Of a stretch of DNA of 64,000 nt, positions 58,612 through 64,000 are shown piece after piece. The stretch spans positions 1,357,501-1,421,500 of the forward strand of contig JARHVA010001921.1 in assembly GCA_037957365.1 (NCBI GenBank). Reading direction: 5' to 3'. The translations under genes were made by a program, and so were the position numbers. Every line of letters starts with the position of its first letter. Positions within the stretch are counted from its first letter, which is position 1. Below the pieces are notes generated by a model. The model searched no databases, had not been told where the DNA came from, and saw only the letters and a program-made list of their open reading frames with translations. Source of the DNA: Torreya grandis. Its lineage: Eukaryota > Streptophyta > Pinopsida > Cupressales > Taxaceae.

Positions 58612-59212
58612 CATTAAGTGAGTTATGATTGATGGGGGTGCCAACATCAATATCATTTCCACCCATGCCTATGACTAATTATCCCTCCCAAAGAATTATA
58701 TGTCAAAGACTGACGCAATTCTTCGATCTTTTAATGACACCACCGCCACTACTGTTGGCACCGTCGTCTTACATATTCGTGTTGGCCCACAAAAAATCCC
58801 AGAGCTTTTCTACATCATCGAGGGATATTTATAATATAACATGTTATTAGGATAACCTTGGATCCATGCCATGGCCTGTGTCCCTTCTACATTACACCAT
58901 TGTGTCAAATTTGAACATGACGGTCAAGTCCATTTCATTCCCGCAGACCCCTCCCCTTTCAAGACATGCAACACAACTTATCGACCCAACGATGTTCTCA
59001 TTCCTTTCAAGACATCGAACCAAACACCGCCTCCACCTGCGAAAGCTTCAATAAGTATGCAAACGACGTACACCTACACCACCTCCTCAAGTGACAACAA
59101 AAGACCCTATGAAAGACACCTTCCAATGTCTTTCACTTGGGGAGTATCTTTTACTCACCTTGGACATGTTTCAGACTCCTCAAGAGTATGGACAACTTCA
59201 TCACAATCTTAG
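58612..59212 (+). pseudogene. Gypsy aspartic protease
   Basis: VMIDGGANINIIS at 58,622-58,660 is the aspartic-protease active site (hydrophobic-D-G-G/S-A) as found in Tat elements. It is followed by FNDTTATTVGTV, FYIIEGYL.YNMLLG.PWIHAM (the conserved flap-to-LLGRPW segment) and LHHCVKFEHDGQVHFI. Stops include TGA at 58,619 and TAA at 58,676. It would cut the polyprotein into mature products. Confidence 0.8.
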
Positions 59213-59822
59213 CTATAACCATCGTATCGAAATGGTTGTCCCTTATGGTCCTCCTAATCTTCAAACAAATCTCATCTATGGAGGGCTAGATCGAGCTCCC
59301 ACTGATGGGAACCCTCTTTCATCACCCCAACTATTTACGTCTGACTTCTCTTTTCTTGGCAACCTAAACTTTTCTCATACCTATTTTTATAGGTGTGCAT
59401 GGAAGGGCTTTGGCTTTGGGTGCTCAAGGCTCCCACCAGCCTGTCAAACCACCAAATGACGAGGCCATAAAGAATGCCAAGAAGTGACATGGCCTGGGTT
59501 TTGAAGAACCTACTGAAACTTCTAAAAACCCTCGCCCTAAACCTATTATAGAACAATCACCTCCAAACTCGCCTATTCCCCCATCTTCACCTATGGAGTC
59601 GGTGGTTTCCATCCCTCCTAGTTTTTTTCCATAAACACCATTCGCTTGGAACCCCTAACCTATCAACTAGGTGGGGTATCCAGGTCTCTCCCTCTCGTTT
59701 ATCCAAACATGATAGATGATGAATCTGCTACCATTAACACTATCCAATGCATGGGCGATGAAGCCATACTCACCTACATGGGTGCAAATGACTCTTTCAT
59801 CCAACAATCACTTCCTTAAAAA
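59213..59822 (+). pseudogene. Gypsy protease-RT linker
   Basis: A decayed coding linker spread over frames. GRALALGAQGSHQP and HGLGFEEP (about 59,395-59,510) vaguely recall the G-patch-like segment that some Tat elements carry here. I would not insist on that. Confidence 0.4.
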
Positions 59823-60795
59823 ATGCAGGTTATGTTAAATAAATCAACCATTGACATTAACCTTCTATCTTCCAATGTTCCTCACGTTTTAAAGATTGGT
59901 CAATCTTTGAACGCCCAAAAACAAATTGACTATACCAAATTCATTTCAAATCATAGCAAAGCTTGGACTTGTAACAATATGCCTAACATCGACCCTAACA
60001 TTGTCATTCACAACATCGTCACAAACCCAGAGTCTAAGCATGTCAAGAAAAAGCTTCACAAGATGCATCCTCACATCGCCCTCCTTGTCAAAGAGGAGCT
60101 TCAACGTCTTCTCTCCATCTCCTTTATCCAACCCATTGATTATTTGCAATGGGTGTCAAATATTGTCTCTGTCACCAAAGCAACTGGGGGGATCTGAATC
60201 TGTACTGACTATCATGACCTTAACCTAGCTTGCCCAAAGGATAATTTTTCTCTGCCCAACATCGATCAACTTGATGATCTTATAGCCATCCATGAGTGAT
60301 AGCATTTCATGACCAGCCGTAAGATCAACACAAAACTACCTTCATCACCCCATGGGGGACTTTTTACTATAAGGTCATGCCTTTTGGCCTAAAGAACGCA
60401 GGTGCCACATATCAATACACCATGACTTACATCTTTCATGATCTCTTCCACAAAATCATGGAGGACTATGTGGATGACCTACTAGGCAAATCTAAACTCT
60501 ACCGTGACCATTTAACTATTCTCAAAATCATATTCACTCACCTCCTCCAATACAATGTTTGCCTTAACCCCAAGAAATGCGTCTTTGGGGTTCTCTCAGG
60601 GAAGCTTTTAGGCTTCATTGTTTCTCTTCGTGGCATTGAGATTGATCTTGCTAAGATTCAAGCTATACTCGAGATGCCACTGCCTACCAATCTAAAGCAA
60701 CTTCACAGCTTGCAAGGGAAGCTTCAATCTATCCATCACTTCATCTCGTAGCTTTTCGACCAATGTCAACCCTTTCATCACCTCCTCAAGAAGGA
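59823..60795 (+). pseudogene. Gypsy reverse transcriptase
   Basis: The N-terminal part lies in one phase (HIALLVKEELQRLLSISFI, WVSNIVSVTKATGGI, then TDYHDLNLACPKDNFSLP after a TGA at 60,195). It shifts before MPFGLKNAGATYQYTM (60,377). YVDD, the catalytic box, is at 60,467-60,478, and LSGKLLGFIVSLRGIEID follows. The usual block with the first catalytic Asp (D-G-x-S-G-Y-N-Q type) is missing between about 60,300 and 60,330, where a short deletion joins FMTSR to DQHKTTF. The copy could not polymerise. Confidence 0.88.
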
Positions 60796-61280
60796 TGTCT
60801 CCTTTAATTGGGATAATGATTGCCAAGAGGCTTTTGAAGCCCTTAAATGTTATTTTGTCTCTCCACCAGTCCTTATTCCACCTAAAGATGACCAACCTTT
60901 CTATCTTTACATCTTAGTGACAAATCATTCTTTAGGTGCCATGATTGCGCACCGAGATGAACAACATCATGAGCAAGCGGTTTATTATATAAGCCGAACG
61001 CTCATTGACTATGAAAATCGATATACTCATACCAAAAAACTTTGCTTGGCATTAGTCTTTGTCGCTACCAAAGTCTGTCATTATCTTCTCAATCACAAAA
61101 CTTATGTCATCACCCATATCAACCCTCTAAAATACATGCATTCCAAACCATACCAAAATCAACGTATGGCTCATTGGCTCATGCTTCTTCCTGAGTTTGA
61201 CTTGGAATTCATCCAATAAAAATATATAGAGGGGAAAATAATCACTGACCAACTAATAGATGCCCCTCTACCTGACAACC
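60796..61280 (+). pseudogene. Gypsy RNase H (first, gypsy-type)
   Basis: FNWDNDCQEAFEALK, YLYILVTNHSLGAMI, AVYYISRTL and YTHTKKLCLALVFVATKVCHYLL are the connection and RNase H of Ty3/gypsy. Asn and Lys occupy positions where catalytic Asp and Glu are usual. A TAA at 61,217 ends the open piece. Confidence 0.82.
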
Positions 61281-61329
61281 AACCTTCTCATTGTGAATTC
61301 CCTGACGAATCCATCACCACGTTATCCAC

Positions 61330-61620
61330 TGATGACATTTTCTATCAAATGACAATGTTCTTTGATGGGTCTAAATGTCAACACGGTGGGGGTGCGAGGG
61401 TCATTCTCATCCCTCATGAGGGTGAGCCCATGCCCCTATCTTTCAAACTTGACTTTGAATGTACCAACAACATGGCTGAATATGAAGCCTTAATTTTTAG
61501 ACTTCAAACCACCCTTCTCCTAGGCATCAAGACCATCAACATCTTTGGCGACTCACAACTAGTCGTCAATCAAATCAACAGTTCATATCTTTGTAAAAAT
61601 GAAGTTTTGTAAAGGTACAA
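61330..61620 (+). pseudogene. Gypsy second RNase H (archaeal-type, aRH)
   Basis: MFFDGSKCQHGGGARVILI, CTNNMAEYEALIFRLQTTL and IFGDSQLVVNQI follow. D-G-S with downstream N-M-A-E-Y-E-A and G-D-S-Q is the archaeal/plant-type RNase H that Tat elements acquired in addition to their own. Catalytic Asp, Glu and Asp are all readable. The frame is open from 61,349 to 61,612. Confidence 0.9.
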
Positions 61621-63085
61621 ACACTGTGTTTACACCCTATTAGAATCTTTCAACCATTACCTCTTGTAAACTATTCCTCGATCTACAAATAAGTTTGTTG
61701 ATACTATGGCTTCTCTCACCTCACACATTCCATCCTTATCATCTTCTTCAAGAATTTATGTCACGGTACACCATTTGGCATTACCTTCATATATCTCCAC
61801 TAACATCAACTTTGTCAGCACCATCGACTCTAACCCACAGGATATTTGGGATAAACAACTTGTGGACTACTTAACTTATTCTATTATCCCCCCTGATCTC
61901 TCTAGCAATGCGCAACGGGATTTTATCAAAAACACAGCTTGATATACTATGCTAGGGGGTCTTCTCTATAAAAGAGGTTTCGATGGCCTCCTTCTTCGAT
62001 GTCTAACTTTCACTGAAACATCTCATGCCATCAAACAAGTCCATGATGGGATTTGTGGAGGGCATTTCAGTGGTACCTCGATTGCCAAGCGCATCCTTCG
62101 CCTGGGCTATTATTGGTCCACTCTTCACCAAGACTGCAGTGACTATGTTTGGCATTGTATCAAATGTAAACACACGCTAACTTACATCACGTCCCTAGCC
62201 ATGCTCTACAAGTTGCTAAGGATTTTTGGCCTTTTTCACAATGGGGCTTAGATCTAATCGATGAGATTAACCCTCATTCATCTCTTTGACATCAGTCCAT
62301 TATCACCGCAACCAAATACTTCACTAAATGGGTGGAAGATGTTCCTCTCGTCTCCACTAAAGCCGACAAAATCATCGACTTCATCAACACCCATATCATC
62401 TAGCGTTTCGGTGTACCCCACAAGATCATCACTGATAATGGCAAATCATTCAAAAACAAAACTGTCCAGAAACTTTGTGACTCATTTGGCATCAAGCTCA
62501 GCTTCTCCTCACCTTACTACCCAAAATGGGTAGGCCGAGGCTTCCAACAAAATCTTAACCAAAATTCTAATGAAGGTGGTCAACAATACTGGAAGGGATT
62601 GGCACATTCACATTCCCTTCACTTTATGGGCCTACCGTACTAGCATTCAAACCCCTACGGGTGCTACACCTTTCTCTCTAGTGTATGGAACTGAGGTTGT
62701 CTTGCCTCTAGAAGTACAAATACCTTCTTTATGCATCTCTTTGCATGACATACTTTCTAACGATGACTTTCGTCAAGATTAGTTGGCTCAACTTGAATTA
62801 CTTGACGAATGTTGCCTTGCTACCCTCAACCATCTCCATATCTACCAAAATTGCATCCAACGTACCTATAACAAAAGTTTGAGAGAATGAGATTTCAAAA
62901 TTAGAGATCTTCTCCTCAAATAAAACCAACATGTGACTAATATGGAAAGAAGTAAATGAGGCAAGTTTGCTCCTAATTGGCTCGGACCTTATATCATAAC
63001 ACACAAGTATGGATCAAGGACTTATCATCTGTCTTCTCTTGAAGGCCGGCCAAAACTTGAGCCCCTTAATGCCTTGCATCTATGA
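61621..63085 (+). pseudogene. Gypsy integrase
   Basis: The HHCC zinc module reads as KQVHDGICGGHFSGTSIAKR followed by CSDYVWHCIKCK (about 62,033-62,175). In the core, the first Asp is in WGLDLI (62,251), after a frame change, and the second in TDNGKSF (62,434). Glu lies in the AEASNK segment (62,537), again one phase over, with a TAG two codons before it. The GPF-like C-terminal part ends NWLGPYIIT..YHLSSLEGR around 63,045. Integrase would insert the cDNA; here the core spans two phases and is dead. Confidence 0.87.
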
Positions 63086-64000
63086 CCATTCTACTGTTAA
63101 TCAAGTAATCACTCACTTGACATTTAACTTGAGCTCGTCCCTTGAGCAACCCCTGTCATCCTCATTCCTATTCCTTTCAACCTATTTTCTTATAGACATT
63201 AGTCAACCCTTTTGTCAAGCATGAATGCTTTGTCCCAATAAAAGGGGAACCCTTAAAACTCTATAGTCAAGTTCATGACTAAAACTTCCGTAAAAAACAA
63301 AACATATAAAATTGGGATGCCTATTCAAAAGGTCATAAACTACAAATGTAGACTGCTCCCTTGAAGGACAACTACATCATTGCTATAATTAATAGACTAC
63401 TCCCTTGAAGGACAGCTATTTAAAGACATCAACATATAAAGAAAAATATAGACCACTCTCGAAGGATGGCTATACACAAATTTTGCTCCAAACAACACTC
63501 TCTCAGAAGCTTCCCACATCAATCAGCTTCACATATGACCACAAAATAAAACAACATCCCCACGTAGACTTCCTGCATCGATCAGTCTACCAAAAAAAAT
63601 AAAAATAAAAAATAAAAATTAAGTCATGGACTTGCCTATAGTTGTTCTCAGGGTCACCTAGAAAAGGGGAAAAGTTATCCTTGCTAAAAAGGGTTACGCT
63701 ATCCTCATACCTCACATAATCAAACCTATCACCTCAACATACCCAAGGGATTTTGAGCTCACTTAACATCAAGTGATTTGAATACTTCTCTAACACAAAT
63801 AATGGTAAATGACATAATGCATGAATGGGGTTTTTGTTTGCAATAACCCTATCTATGCTATCATTATGGTCCTTGTCAATGAAAGAGCAACACGCCTTTC
63901 ACTTTTTACACACTTTGGTCACATACAACCAATCCAAACCAAATCATTTTCTAAACCAAACCAAACCAAACCAAATCATTTTCTAACCCAAACCAAACCA
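63086..64000 (+). other. Region between gypsy integrase and the unseen 3' LTR
   Basis: No coding region. It has three copies of a tagactactcccttgaaggacagctat-type unit at about 63,348, 63,391 and 63,447, and an (AACCA)-rich direct repeat with aaatcattttct at 63,938-64,000. The LTR start TGTAGACACC does not occur here. Confidence 0.6.

Larger units (their letters stand above)
52233..64000 (+). mobile_element. Tat-like Ty3/gypsy retrotransposon (right end beyond window)
   Basis: A 5' LTR (inferred 52,233-53,574) is followed by a primer site, a ~1.1-kb leader, gag, then protease, RT, a first RNase H, a second archaeal-type RNase H and integrase. That second RNase H between the RT/RNase H block and integrase is the defining trait of the plant Tat/Ogre lineage. 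All coding parts are decayed by stops and at least five frame changes. No 3' LTR appears before 64,000, so the element is over 11.8 kb. Confidence 0.9.

Overview
This window looks like nuclear DNA from a seed plant with a large, repeat-filled genome. It is AT-rich, has degenerate CCCTAAA (plant telomere type) arrays, and is almost entirely made of plant transposon lineages: Tork-like Ty1/copia, Tat-like Ty3/gypsy with a second RNase H, an L1-type LINE, and CACTA (En/Spm) transposase remnants. A gymnosperm is plausible, but the sequence alone does not prove it. I see no intact host gene, tRNA, rRNA or CRISPR array. Every coding trace I recognise is a decayed transposon gene.

Layout. 1-3,460: AT-rich non-coding DNA with a CA/TG microsatellite. 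About 3,600-13,191: a composite repeat with related arms in opposite orientation at its two ends. Between the arms lie degenerate telomere-like arrays, an 18-bp minisatellite and a GATGAGGG-type array. A solo copia LTR (7,512-8,422) sits inside it, bordered by a perfect 106-bp direct repeat. About 14,750-26,165: an L1-like LINE on the minus strand, split by a 3,157-bp LTR-like element (16,171-19,327, target duplication AGTGG) and by a full-length copia element, Copia-1 (20,260-25,901, target duplication TGAGT). 26,166-33,000: AT-rich DNA with two patches that keep many CpGs (28.6-29.3 kb and 32.0-33.1 kb). 32,940-48,345: a tandem series of broken CACTA TNP2-like transposase units. It is interrupted by a second copia element, Copia-2 (33,665-38,592, target duplication TTTAC), and contains a young 2.5-kb head-to-tail duplication. 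48,346-52,232: nothing recognised apart from a 65-bp tandem repeat. 52,233 to the window end: a Tat-like gypsy element whose 3' LTR lies beyond the window.

The most unusual signal is a 12-bp palindrome, ACCGACGTCGGT, with decayed variants. By eye there are roughly 50-60 copies in clusters. They occur in the LTRs of every copia element here, in the copia pol linker between integrase and reverse transcriptase, and in the LTR and leader of the unrelated gypsy element. Each half is an ACCGAC (DRE/CRT-type) core and the centre is GACGTC, so a shared host-factor binding module is a reasonable hypothesis. The inverted composite carrying telomere-like DNA, and the 106-bp duplication around the solo LTR, are the next most interesting. 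No program was run: all homology statements come from reading the sequence and from recognising protein families.
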